From the IMG/VR virus record IMGVR_UViG_3300032333_000172, positions 1 through 21,270 of that record: a DNA stretch of 21,270 bases. The stretch is one strand, 5' to 3'. The notes below the pieces were generated by a model. That model did not search any database. It saw only the letters and a program-made list of their open reading frames with translations, and was not told the DNA's origin. Source of the DNA: a virus. The translations under genes and the position numbers were made by a program. Position 1 is the first letter of the stretch. Each line of letters begins with the position of its first letter. Positions 1-7,198 of this stretch are shown piece after piece.

Positions 1-441
1 CGGGAGTAGTACCCGTATCTTGAAATAATAGACCTGCGCGCCTGCTGATTCATTCTTAATCGAGAAGCTCCAGGCATAGATACCACTGTTCGGATCGGAG
101 TAGGCTTCTGAGAGCGACCAGGTAATACGCGGCCTATTAGACGACGAAAGATTCGACCCATCCGGCCAGAGCCATGTCTCGTCGTCATCGTTGTCGACGT
201 AGACCGAAAAAAGCATCTGCGGAACAACCCGTGAGGATGAGGTGGTAAGTGTTGCGTTGAGGTTCCAGGTAAAACCAGAGGCGGTCGACGGCGAGGTGAC
301 AGCGGTTTGATTCGTAAGGTTGACACTGAGCGATCCGCCACCGAGTGCGCCCGCGCTATAAAACGTGCCATCAATGTCTGTGGCTTGGATTTTCTGCTTG
401 TCCTTCACTACCAAGAGCTCTGCGTCGATTGTGTCAGTCAT
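1..441 (-). CDS. Beta-rich virion/tail protein, N-terminal part (runs off left edge)
   Basis: An open frame starts at an ATG at 441 and stays open to base 1, giving 147 residues of the N-terminal part; the 3' end lies outside the window. It begins MTDTIDAELLVVKDKQKI and continues with Ser/Thr-rich, beta-strand-like sequence containing VPQMLFSVYVDNDDDETW and ITWSLSEAYSDP. There are no membrane segments and no signal peptide. Its start lies 8 bases inside the end of the preceding propeller-type tail gene, so the two are probably translationally coupled. The composition (Gly/Ser/Thr/Asn-rich, few charged residues) and position in the tail module suggest a tail or fibre protein. I do not recognise a named family, so the function is inferred from context only. 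Confidence 0.75.
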   Translation of the reverse strand, partial: MTDTIDAELLVVKDKQKIQATDIDGTFYSAGALGGGSLSVNLTNQTAVTSPSTASGFTWNLNATLTTSSSRVVPQMLFSVYVDNDDDETWLWPDGSNLSSSNRPRITWSLSEAYSDPNSGIYAWSFSIKNESAGAQVYYFKIRVLLP

Positions 442-1837
442 TGGCGCCCCGTTCCCCGTCGAAGTACATCCGAAGGCCGTGCCAACTCCAAGCGTTCGGG
501 CCAGTTGATTCAGTAATACGGAACTGGATTGCTTTGCCACGACAGGTACTTGGTAGGGCGATCTTGATCTGTTCCATGTACCCGTGACCTTCTAGCATCC
601 AACTCTTGAGCTCGTGAAACACATCACTGGAGTCGAGAGCGTAGGAGATTTGAAAGACTGGATTGCCAGCGCTCTCTGCGAAACAGTGGAGCGTCAAGCC
701 TTGGAAGTCCTTGTCTGGTCCAGCAGGGAAGATAACGTCGTAGTCGTAGACCGCTGTTGTGACAGTTCCCGCTTGGGTGTAGATGTTCTTGGCTTTGTAG
801 ACCAGCGAGTCAGTCGTATTGTTGCCGAAGTAGAGGTTTTCTTCGTTGATCGTATTCGTCCAGGTTGCCATGACTGCTGACGGCCACCCTGTCAGTATGC
901 GCCAGGTATTATAGAGGGTATTAAATACCAGTACGACGTTCGAGTATGAGTTTGTTGTACCAACCCATAGATAGTATTCGTTATTCCAGAAGGCGGCATT
1001 GAGATTGCTGTAGCTGCTTGCGCTGACACCATCCCACCATGCTTGAACAGGACGAGAGATAAACTGTGCTTTGCTACCAGTACTCATCCACACACCCTGT
1101 TTGTTGGCAAAGAAGAGCCTGCCGTTGCCTGATGCAATGCTCCTATTCGACGTACAACCAACGTTATCTACCTTCGTGAGGTATGACTCGTCCCAGGCAT
1201 AGAACGCCTTGTCTGTGAACAGGTAGAGTGAATTAAAGGTAGCGTGCATTCCTGTGATTGCACCCGTGATTTCGTCGACAAAGTTTCCGTCGTCTGGGCC
1301 TGTGATGCTGGCATCGCCGGAGGTTGTGCCGTCGCCAAGGTCTGAGTAAGTAAACCGATTCGAGCTTGCACCACCGTGATTCGCGTAGTACATCCGGTTC
1401 TTATAGACCTCACAGTACTTCGGAGTAATTGAGACCGTTGACCAGAGAATACCATCGGCAGTCGATAACACCTGGTTCGTGCCATTGGTGATATACAGCC
1501 TGTCGTAGAACATTGCGTAGTCGCAGATTTCTGTTGAGTTCTGCCCTGTCCTACGGCTTGTCCACGTACCGACGACATCCTCGTAGATGACGCCGTTTGT
1601 CGCCATGAAGAGCTTATTAGAGCCAATGGCACTCTCGAATGGGAAGAGCCCTTGAATCGCTGTACTGCCCGCGTCGCTGCTGTGCTGGGCGTATTGCTTT
1701 GCCTTCGAGACACTGCCAATTGACGCGGCGTACTCAACGTTCAAAGCGTTTGGCGAATAATTCTCACCTGTAAAAAACGGCGATACGTTCGTCTTGATAC
1801 CACCCGTATGATTAAGAAGGGTGATTGCTTTCTGCAT
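434..1837 (-). CDS. Tail hub/stabilisation protein, P22 gp10-like beta-propeller (putative)
   Basis: This 467-residue protein is built almost wholly of repeated beta-strand segments. It has many aromatic/Gly-Asn turns of the kind NGVIYEDVVGTW, DRLYITNGTNQVL, KNRMYYANHGG, GRLFFANKQGVW and NEYYLWVGTTNSY, spaced roughly 40-60 residues apart as in a beta-propeller. The C-terminal ~110 residues look like a separate beta-sandwich. P22 gp10, the tail factor that plugs the head-tail channel after packaging, is a propeller-type protein of nearly the same length (472 residues), and it also follows the adaptor gene. The start ATG shares one base with the upstream stop (TAATG). The assignment rests on length, fold pattern and gene order, not on a motif; a different tail-tube or receptor-binding propeller is possible. 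Confidence 0.6.
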   Translation of the reverse strand: MQKAITLLNHTGGIKTNVSPFFTGENYSPNALNVEYAASIGSVSKAKQYAQHSSDAGSTAIQGLFPFESAIGSNKLFMATNGVIYEDVVGTWTSRRTGQNSTEICDYAMFYDRLYITNGTNQVLSTADGILWSTVSITPKYCEVYKNRMYYANHGGASSNRFTYSDLGDGTTSGDASITGPDDGNFVDEITGAITGMHATFNSLYLFTDKAFYAWDESYLTKVDNVGCTSNRSIASGNGRLFFANKQGVWMSTGSKAQFISRPVQAWWDGVSASSYSNLNAAFWNNEYYLWVGTTNSYSNVVLVFNTLYNTWRILTGWPSAVMATWTNTINEENLYFGNNTTDSLVYKAKNIYTQAGTVTTAVYDYDVIFPAGPDKDFQGLTLHCFAESAGNPVFQISYALDSSDVFHELKSWMLEGHGYMEQIKIALPSTCRGKAIQFRITESTGPNAWSWHGLRMYFDGERGAND

Positions 1838-2160
1838 TAGGTCAGCGACTCTCGAATCTCAACCGGAACATACTCAAAGTTCCGCTGTACCTTGCCACCT
1901 GAGTCTGTCAGCTTGATTTCAAGATCGAACGTGCCAGGCGTAGCTACCTCAGTTGTCGTAACACTGTATGTTGCAACGCCACCTGTTGCGCTCGTGATTG
2001 TTGCCGTGCCAGTAATCATGTTGGACGTTGTGCCACGCTTGCGCCCGTAGACGTTCACAATAGCGCTGGTCAGGTCAATCGGTGCGCCTGTTTCGTCCTT
2101 GATAGTGAACTTCCATGGACGTGTATCTCCGGTCTTTACTTGGATTGATTGGATGGCCAT
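1837..2160 (-). CDS. BppU-like Ig-fold baseplate/tail protein
   Basis: This 107-residue protein opens MAIQSIQVKTGDTRPWKFTIKD, followed by GAPIDLTSAIVNVYGRK and, near the C-terminus, GTFDLEIKLTDSGGK. The pattern of a short strand, then GDT, then 'D..G.PIDLT', then a second strand pair is typical of the N-terminal domain of the BppU baseplate upper protein family, an immunoglobulin-like sandwich common in phage tails. At this length it is a single domain. It starts at a TAATG junction with the upstream HNH gene and ends at a TAATG junction with the propeller-type gene. It is therefore expected to be co-translated with them as a virion component. Confidence 0.65.
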   Translation of the reverse strand: MAIQSIQVKTGDTRPWKFTIKDETGAPIDLTSAIVNVYGRKRGTTSNMITGTATITSATGGVATYSVTTTEVATPGTFDLEIKLTDSGGKVQRNFEYVPVEIRESLT

Positions 2161-2648
2161 TAGATTCCCTCTATTACGTTGAGCTTGGCGAAGCTACCAT
2201 ACAGTTCCGTTGCCTTACGGTTGTAGTCTATAGCGGCATCTATCGGGTTCTTGTGATACTTACAGTAAACTCTTTTGTTTTTCCCTTTTACCTTCTGAAA
2301 CATATCCACTCTCCAATATGTAATCCCTTTATTTATCCATTCGTAGACACCTTTGAATCCAGACTTGGCTGTGGGAACACGATTAGAGTTGTTTTGGCTG
2401 GATGTGCATACACGTAAATTAGAGCGTCTATTATCGAGACCGTTGTTATTTATATGGTCAGTGACCATCCCCTTAGATGTATTCATAATTTCTCGGTGCA
2501 TGTAAATGGTCTTACCATTAGCATCTCTCCTGGAGGCATACCCGTGTTTACTAGTAGTCATAAAATGCCATTTATGCTGATTGAGAGAATCGAAGTCAGC
2601 ATCATCTACCTTAGATGACATTCCCTGAGTTAGAGGTATACTTTTCAT
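2160..2648 (-). CDS. HNH-AP2 homing endonuclease
   Basis: A free-standing homing-type endonuclease of 162 residues. Residues ~20-90 hold an HNH core: YASRRDANGKTIYMHREIM, then VTDHINNNGLDNRRSNLR, where DHINNN...D.R..NLR is the classic HNH_3 signature with the catalytic His near residue 65. Residues ~97-150 (SGFKGVYEW... YWRV ... A.DYNRKATELYG) form an AP2 DNA-binding domain, the usual partner of this nuclease. Codon use is visibly more AT-rich than the flanking tail genes, which suggests separate acquisition. I chose the ATG at 2648. An in-frame TTG at 2654 would overlap the upstream stop as TTGA and sits at better distance from the GAGG at about 2658-2661. The downstream end forms TAATG with the BppU-like gene. 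Confidence 0.9.
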   Translation of the reverse strand: MKSIPLTQGMSSKVDDADFDSLNQHKWHFMTTSKHGYASRRDANGKTIYMHREIMNTSKGMVTDHINNNGLDNRRSNLRVCTSSQNNSNRVPTAKSGFKGVYEWINKGITYWRVDMFQKVKGKNKRVYCKYHKNPIDAAIDYNRKATELYGSFAKLNVIEGI

Positions 2649-2650
2649 CT

Positions 2651-3124
2651 TCAATTCGCCTCGTAGAAGAAGGCTGCTTCAAATCGTTTTGTTCCTGAAC
2701 TTGTCCACGATCCCGATGCTGGCGTTGGGTAGACATTAGCGGTTGTCGATGCAGCAACCGTATCTAATTCTCCAACCACTGATGTACCACCATTATCTGT
2801 TGTTCTGACAGCTACATACCGAAGACCATTCTTCGCTGCCACAGGCAATGTGAATGTCACCGTGGCCGCATTGCTCGTTCCACTGACATCGATAAGGATA
2901 TAAACATCCTTACCACGCTGCATATATTTCGCAATACTTGTGGTTGGTGTACCAGAAAAGCCTGTAGCTGCTGGGGAGAACGTTGACCAGGCTTCTGCTG
3001 ATGTTTTCGCTGCTGTTATAGAACCGCTGGCAATCTCTGTTCCGGCTGCTAGACCGTTAAAGTTTCCGTTGAGGTCGTTCCCGTAGACGACTTCACCTGT
3101 GTTTGACCATGATTTAAGACTCAT
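2651..3124 (-). CDS. Beta-sandwich tail/fibre-like virion protein
   Basis: This 157-residue virion-like protein has a short N-terminal helix-like segment with GEVVYGNDLNGNFNGLAAG. Its C-terminal ~110-residue beta-domain contains the recurrent phage signature 'W..FSPAATGFSG', 'YMQRGKDVYILIDVSGTSNA', 'VTFTLP' and 'FEAAFFYEAN'. This aromatic-Gly-Lys / Gly-Thr-Ser-Asn / Thr-Leu-Pro pattern is common in minor tail and fibre proteins of environmental phages, but no enzymatic role is known to me. A Shine-Dalgarno site (GCGAGGAATT) precedes the ATG. It lies between the 43-residue protein and the HNH-AP2 gene, inside the tail module. Confidence 0.7.
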   Translation of the reverse strand: MSLKSWSNTGEVVYGNDLNGNFNGLAAGTEIASGSITAAKTSAEAWSTFSPAATGFSGTPTTSIAKYMQRGKDVYILIDVSGTSNAATVTFTLPVAAKNGLRYVAVRTTDNGGTSVVGELDTVAASTTANVYPTPASGSWTSSGTKRFEAAFFYEAN

Positions 3125-3134
3125 AATTCCTCGC

Positions 3135-3266
3135 TTATGCTACGACTACTGTTCGGCTATCTGAACGGTCGAGTACGATATCGATCATCACGCGCGGGTT
3201 TAATCCAGTGACATCCTCGCCCGTGATGAAGTTCCCTGTATTGGCAGAGTTCGTGACGGTGGCCAT
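3135..3266 (-). CDS. Small 43-residue tail-module protein
   Basis: A short frame of 43 codons starts at the ATG that shares one base with the adaptor stop (TAATG) and ends at TAA. The product begins MATVTNSANTGNF and ends DRSDSRTVVVA. It fills what would otherwise be a 140-base gap between two tail genes. A Shine-Dalgarno-like AGGAAAG lies upstream within the adaptor tail. The DNA between the ATG and stop shows no other plausible use, and the overlap and position argue that it is translated. No family is recognised; it could be a short structural peptide of the head-tail junction. Confidence 0.6.
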   Translation of the reverse strand: MATVTNSANTGNFITGEDVTGLNPRVMIDIVLDRSDSRTVVVA

Positions 3267-3928
3267 TATTCACTTTCCTGACCAGCGTAGGAGATCATCT
3301 GCATCTCTGCCGATCCGTTGTTCTGGTAGTCGCCGATCATGTTCCGTACACCCATGTCGAAAGAGTTCTTATATGTGGCAGCGGTATTGAAGTCTCGCTT
3401 GTGCTGGTATGACTTGTACATCGCGTAGTCGATGAGCAGGTCGTGGTAGATCGTTGGCATGAACGGTGTATCAGCATCGAGCGCCATGTCGGTCGGTTCT
3501 TTGTAGAAGTCGTAGAGCATCCCGTAGACCGCATCAGGAACCGGATAGAGTTTGACCTGCATTTGGTATGTGGAAGAACGCCCTGCCTGGGTGTAGATAT
3601 TTGGCGTGCTGCGTTCGCTAGCAGTGTCGACGTGGGGATACGATGCCGTGAACTCGTTATAGTTGACTGGAGCGAGGCGTTGTTCGTAGCCGTCAGTTGA
3701 GATACGGAAGTTCACGAGCTTCTTGATGTTCGTCTCGGTCAGTGTGTAGGACTCAGTCCCCGCAACCGTATTGAACGTATTATCGAAGTCAATCAAGAAC
3801 GGCCAGTTGTTGGCGTTCGCAATCTCACGTTGTCCACGGTTCAGATACCGCTTGTATCGGCCAACCCATTCGCCATCTACCTCACCGAAGTCGTCTTTAC
3901 ATGTCTGAACAAGTTCTAGGAATGTCAT
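3266..3928 (-). CDS. Head-tail adaptor (P22 gp4 / gp6-like connector)
   Basis: A 220-residue adaptor ring protein that would dock beneath the portal. The N-terminus MTFLELVQTCKDDFG followed by ...YLNRGQREIANANNWPFL is the usual helical opening of phage adaptor proteins (a first helix, then 'N.gqreI....WpFl'). The middle is beta-rich (VKLYPVPDAVYGMLYDFYKEP), and a C-terminal helical stretch (DLLIDYAMYKSYQHKRDFNTAATYKNSFDMGVRNMIGDY) follows the family layout. It marks the resumption of the virion module after the sugar cassette. Its ribosome-binding site GAGGTG lies inside a hairpin at 3932-3954, so translation may be gated. Confidence in the family is good; the P22 comparison is by architecture. 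Confidence 0.8.
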   Translation of the reverse strand: MTFLELVQTCKDDFGEVDGEWVGRYKRYLNRGQREIANANNWPFLIDFDNTFNTVAGTESYTLTETNIKKLVNFRISTDGYEQRLAPVNYNEFTASYPHVDTASERSTPNIYTQAGRSSTYQMQVKLYPVPDAVYGMLYDFYKEPTDMALDADTPFMPTIYHDLLIDYAMYKSYQHKRDFNTAATYKNSFDMGVRNMIGDYQNNGSAEMQMISYAGQESE

Positions 3929-3931
3929 ATG

Positions 3932-3954
3932 AACAGCACCTCGGTGGCGCTGTT
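3932..3954 (-). promoter_or_regulatory. Hairpin sequestering the adaptor Shine-Dalgarno site
   Basis: On the minus strand AACAGCGCC pairs with GGTGCTGTT around a five-base loop ACCGA. The 9-bp stem is complete in RNA from the minus strand because one position is a G-U pair; the same position would be an A-C mismatch in plus-strand RNA. The GAGGTG ribosome-binding site falls in the loop and 3' arm, about 8 bases before the ATG at 3928. Folding would therefore hide it. No T-tract follows, so this is not a simple terminator. Confidence 0.5.
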
Positions 3955-3959
3955 TCCAT

Positions 3960-3999
3960 TAGCCTATGCAGTTGATTGTTTTACTTACAGTGTCAAGCT
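3960..3999 (-). promoter_or_regulatory. Two-box repeat, copy A (candidate phage promoter or operator)
   Basis: On the minus strand this 40-base element reads AGCTTGAC, then 17 unconserved bases, then CAACTGCATAGGCTA. The same boxes with the same 17-base spacing occur at 11473-11512. The first box contains TTGACA, a good -35 hexamer, but no canonical -10 hexamer lies at normal spacing, so a phage-specific promoter or activator site is possible. It begins at the stop codon of the mucin-like gene and precedes the adaptor gene. Confidence 0.45.
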
Positions 4000-6900
4000 A
4001 TCGCTCGAACGGAATGATACCAACCATGATGATATCCTGGACGACTGTCACACCTGCTGATGGACTTGTGGATGGGCTGGTTGATACGGAGGAACTCGGA
4101 CTTGGAGAGGAACTTGCACTCGAACTTGGCGAACTCGACGCGCTTGATGATGGTGACGGAGAGCTGGACGGACTGCTAGAAGTTGACGAACTTGCAGAAG
4201 AACTCGGAGAGGGTGAGCTACTGGGTGACGTGCTTGGCGAATTGGAAACACTGGAAGAAGGGCTTGGACTAGATGATGGGCTAGTACTTGGGGACGTCGA
4301 TACCGAACTGCTAGGAGACGGTGAGGAACTAGGTGAGCTGGAAACACTTGTTGAGGGTGAATTACTAGGCGACGGGCTGCTACTTGGAGACGTAGAGGTC
4401 GAAGAGGATGGTGAGGAGCTAGGACTTGGTGAAGCGGAAGCGGAACTTGAAGGTGAAGTAGAGACAGAGCTACTCGGGGACGGACTGCTGCTCAGAGATG
4501 CTGACGCTGACGATCCAGCCGTATACTCAACATACGCCCAGACACCAGATACCGCGATTGACCGGACGTTTGCTGCAGTCTCTTTGTACCCAATCTGCAT
4601 GGAGTCAAGCGTGGTCTGCGTCCAAGCGCTGCCATCGGGATCGTTGTACAGGGTGACAGGGTAATTTCTTGGAGCTGCCGTTGCATTTGTTTTCCAAGAC
4701 GTACTATTTGGAATAATCGCCGCTGATTGGTAGATCGTACCGCTTGAGGCTTTTTCGATCTCTACCTTTAACGCCGCAGTCGCATCACCAGCCACAAGGT
4801 TTGCAAACCGAGCACCGACATGAACAAGCGTTACAACATCGGACGAGCTAATTCCTGAATTCTCAACATTAAACAAGTCTTCGGCATTGAGTACCGCAGA
4901 GGCGTTGTAGCTTGTCGCATCGTCAGGTGTAACTTCATTGACACGAGTGAAGTTATTGGCATCGCCAGCCGTACCGCCTACTTGTACGAGAAATCCGTTT
5001 GCATCACCTGTTGCGCTTGGTTTAAGCAAAATAAGACTTCCAGCACCAGCCCAATCGTTCGTGTTGATCGCTACGTCATCGAAGTACCACTCACCAGTCG
5101 TTTGTGATTCTGCCTGTAGGTTTCCTCCGAGACACATTCGATCAGACGACGTGATAGTGAGTCCGGTTCCACTTGCGAATTCAGCTCCGTCAATCCGTGC
5201 CGAAACAGCATTGGCCGTTGCTCCGCCCGTGCTATCTTGCATGACTTCGACGCGGTACCAGATGTCCGCCGACAAAGCAGAGCTATCGGAGCCAATTTGA
5301 GTATCTGTACCTGTTATTTTCCAAAGCTCAAGGGCGCCACTGCTGTTGAGCTTTATAGCTATGTTGAAGTTTCCATTGTTGCTGAACGTAACATCGGAAA
5401 GCACGAAAATCGTATTATCAGCCGATGGGAGCGTGTGATACCGGAAATAGAATCGGTGGTAGGTAAGGTCCGCACCACCTCCGTTGTACATCTGGTAGCC
5501 GAGACCCTGACGAGTTGCGCTCGCAAGGCTGGCAATCTGCATTGCATAGCCGCCAGATCGGACGGTTGTACCCTGGATTGTTCCTGCTGTACCTGGGTTG
5601 CCTGTCCATTCGAGGTTCGCTGTGGCCGTATTCTGCTCGAAACCGCTAGACCATAGCCTTCCCTGGTTTGGTGCAGCACTAGGGCTTGTCGATGGAGAAG
5701 TTGATGGTGAGGTACTTGGGGAACTACTGGTAGATGTACTAGGACTCGTGCTCGGGGATGACGAAACACTGCTCGAAGGTGACGGGCTTGATGATGGGGA
5801 TGTCGAAGGGCTATTTGAAACTGACGAGCTTGGGGAGGGGCTGGAGCTTGGACTTGTGGAAGGTGAGTCTGAAACGCTACTCGATGGGCTGGGACTCGTT
5901 GACGGTGACGTAGATGTCGAGCTGGAAACGGACGACGATGGTGAAGGAGAAGAACTCGGACTTGTGGACGGACTTGTACTCGGGGACGTGCTGGGACTGC
6001 TCGAAACTGACGTACTTGGTGACGTACTCGGAGAGTTTGAGACGCTTGAAGACGGGCTCGGTGACGAGCTCGGGCTTGTAGACGTGCTGGTACTTGGGGA
6101 AGACGACGGTGACGGAGAGCTTGAAGGGGAGGTCGATGGGGAGGTGCTGGGGCTGGTGGATGGGGAAGTACTGACGGACGACGAAGGAGAGGGTGAACTG
6201 GAGGGACTCGTGGAAGGAGATGTGCTGACTGAACTTGAAGGGGAGGGAGAGGCGGAAGGCGACGTTGACCGTGAACTTGATGGGGAACTGGAAGGAGATG
6301 GGGAGCTACTCGGAGACGTGGATGGGCTTGTTGACGGTGAGCTGCTCGGGCTAGGGGAAGAGCTTGGAGAAGATGAGACACTGCTGGACGGGCTAGGTGA
6401 GGATGAAGGAGAGGTGCTCGGAGAATTTGAGACAGAAGATGACGGGCTCGGGGATGACGATGGCGAGGTTGACGGGGAGTGTGACGGCGATGTCGATGGC
6501 GACGATGACGCTCCACTTGCCTGCTTAAAGTTGATCGCTCCAACAACCCAGTCTGTCAGTGATCCGTTCGCCGTAGCTGTCCAGCCTGGTGTATACGTTG
6601 TGGCGGTTGCCGCAGCACCGTACTGAGCGTAGGCACCGTCTGTTGTTAGATCTTCTGCGGTTTCAGTGAATCCTGCGTTCGGAGTACCTGCATTATTCTG
6701 CTCGTTATGACAGAACGCCACGATCATCGTGTTGGCTACCGTCGTATCGAGCGTCCCGTTCATGTTGTCGTTCTGACCGGCTATAGCATTTTCATTGTCA
6801 ATGAACGAAGCCTGTAGAACGCCTGTGAACGACAATGACATACCCACTGTTTCAGGTGTCGAAGCGTCAAAACTCGCTTGAATAGCGTGGACGCCTGTTG

Positions 6901-7141
6901 CAGGTGCGATCAAATACCAAATTGTAAGGTTAAGATTTCCCGTTGGTTGCGTCCAGCTCGAATTCACTGATTGAGTCATCGCAACGCCGTTGTACGTTAC
7001 GCCCGTGACGGTATCAGTATCTTGGTTGACCGTTATGCCAACAACAAGAATACGGTTTGAACCAGAACAGGTATGATTCCAGCTATTTGTGGATGCGTTG
7101 GATTGGTAGTGCGACGCTGACGCATCAAATGCAATAGCCAT
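3998..7141 (-). CDS. Mucin-like Ser/Thr/Pro-repeat virion surface protein
   Basis: A 1047-residue protein with alternating folded and repetitive parts. Residues ~1-210 form a beta-sandwich-like domain (ILVVGITVNQ, VTGVTYNGVAMTQ, MSLSFTGV, DWVVGAINFKQ). Residues ~212-488 consist almost only of Ser, Pro and Thr in units like SPSTSPSSSPSPSSSVS. Residues ~489-690 look like a LamG/concanavalin-type jelly roll (AMQIAS, HRFYFRYHTLP, YRVEVMQDS, WYFDDVAIN). Residues ~690-875 form another beta domain ending WAYVEYTAG. Residues ~877-1028 are a second Ser/Pro/Thr tract, and a short hydrophobic tail (VVQDIIMVGIIPFER) closes the protein. There is no cysteine-rich or cell-wall anchor motif. The tracts look like extended, O-glycosylatable stalks, and the neighbouring glycosyltransferases make this the likely acceptor. 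It is probably a fibre or capsid-surface protein; the virion location is inferred. Confidence 0.8.
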   Translation of the reverse strand: MAIAFDASASHYQSNASTNSWNHTCSGSNRILVVGITVNQDTDTVTGVTYNGVAMTQSVNSSWTQPTGNLNLTIWYLIAPATGVHAIQASFDASTPETVGMSLSFTGVLQASFIDNENAIAGQNDNMNGTLDTTVANTMIVAFCHNEQNNAGTPNAGFTETAEDLTTDGAYAQYGAAATATTYTPGWTATANGSLTDWVVGAINFKQASGASSSPSTSPSHSPSTSPSSSPSPSSSVSNSPSTSPSSSPSPSSSVSSSPSSSPSPSSSPSTSPSTSPSSSPSPSSSPSSSRSTSPSASPSPSSSVSTSPSTSPSSSPSPSSSVSTSPSTSPSTSPSTSPSSSPSPSSSPSTSTSTSPSSSPSPSSSVSNSPSTSPSTSVSSSPSTSPSTSPSTSPSSSPSPSSSVSSSTSTSPSTSPSPSSSVSDSPSTSPSSSPSPSSSVSNSPSTSPSSSPSPSSSVSSSPSTSPSTSTSSSPSTSPSTSPSTSPSAAPNQGRLWSSGFEQNTATANLEWTGNPGTAGTIQGTTVRSGGYAMQIASLASATRQGLGYQMYNGGGADLTYHRFYFRYHTLPSADNTIFVLSDVTFSNNGNFNIAIKLNSSGALELWKITGTDTQIGSDSSALSADIWYRVEVMQDSTGGATANAVSARIDGAEFASGTGLTITSSDRMCLGGNLQAESQTTGEWYFDDVAINTNDWAGAGSLILLKPSATGDANGFLVQVGGTAGDANNFTRVNEVTPDDATSYNASAVLNAEDLFNVENSGISSSDVVTLVHVGARFANLVAGDATAALKVEIEKASSGTIYQSAAIIPNSTSWKTNATAAPRNYPVTLYNDPDGSAWTQTTLDSMQIGYKETAANVRSIAVSGVWAYVEYTAGSSASASLSSSPSPSSSVSTSPSSSASASPSPSSSPSSSTSTSPSSSPSPSNSPSTSVSSSPSSSPSPSSSVSTSPSTSPSSSPSPSSSVSNSPSTSPSSSPSPSSSASSSTSSSPSSSPSPSSSASSSPSSSASSSPSPSSSVSTSPSTSPSAGVTVVQDIIMVGIIPFER
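4058..4513 (-). repeat. C-terminal Ser/Pro/Thr low-complexity tract
   Basis: This stretch encodes about 152 residues of near-pure Ser, Pro and Thr with occasional Val, Ala and Asn (units such as SPSSSPSPSSSVSTSP). Adjacent units use different serine codons (AGT, AGC, TCT, TCC, TCA) and proline codons, so the repetition is clearer in the protein than in the DNA. It is the second of two tracts in the same protein. Confidence 0.85.
5678..6508 (-). repeat. Central Ser/Pro/Thr low-complexity tract
   Basis: This stretch encodes about 277 residues composed almost only of Ser, Pro and Thr in SPS/SPST/SPSSS units, with Val, Asn, Asp, His or Arg in a few places (for example SPSSSRSTSPS). Codon choice varies between units. 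The opposite strand reads as long acidic frames rich in Leu, Gly, Asp and Glu, which are a by-product of the repeat and not genes. Confidence 0.85.
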
Positions 7142-7145
7142 TACT

Positions 7146-7160
7146 TATCCCATCCAGTTG
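7146..7160 (-). promoter_or_regulatory. Box-2-like half copy of the two-box repeat (copy C)
   Basis: The minus strand reads CAACTGGATGGGATA, which matches 13 of 15 positions of the second box of the repeats at 3960-3999 and 11473-11512. The preceding AGC is also shared with the 11473 copy. It sits just upstream of the ATG of the mucin-like gene. The first box (AGCTTGAC) is not found 17 bases upstream, so this is a weaker, partial copy. Confidence 0.3.
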
Positions 7161-7162
7161 GC

Positions 7163-7198
7163 TGGACATAGGTTAGTTTATAGGGTATACTTGATGTA
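7163..7198 (+). promoter_or_regulatory. Sigma70-type promoter for a leaderless HNH gene
   Basis: TGGACA at 7163-7168 and TATACT at 7186-7191 are separated by exactly 17 bases, a strong -35/-10 pair for a housekeeping sigma factor. Six bases follow the -10 box before the ATG at 7198, so the expected transcription start is the A of that ATG. No Shine-Dalgarno sequence precedes the ATG, which fits a leaderless transcript. Confidence 0.55.

Noticed and set aside
3932-3954. Hairpin before the adaptor as an intrinsic terminator
   Set aside because: No T-tract follows the stem and it contains the ribosome-binding site, so a translational role is more plausible.
3966-4664. Plus-strand frame of 232 residues rich in Leu, Gly, Asp and Glu
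   Set aside because: It is the antisense reading of the C-terminal Ser/Pro/Thr tract; the regular composition follows from the repeat on the other strand and there is no ribosome-binding site or domain.
4058-6508. CRISPR-like array in the short-period repeats
   Set aside because: There are no constant direct repeats with unique spacers; the periodicity is of serine/proline codons in a continuous frame.
5359-6546. Minus-strand frame of 395 residues rich in Arg, His, Pro and Ala
   Set aside because: It is an alternative register of the same Ser/Pro/Thr tract, nested within the mucin-like gene.
5598-6626. Plus-strand frame of 342 residues, strongly acidic
   Set aside because: It is the mirror of the central Ser/Pro/Thr tract. 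It looks like a scaffold or adhesin by composition only.
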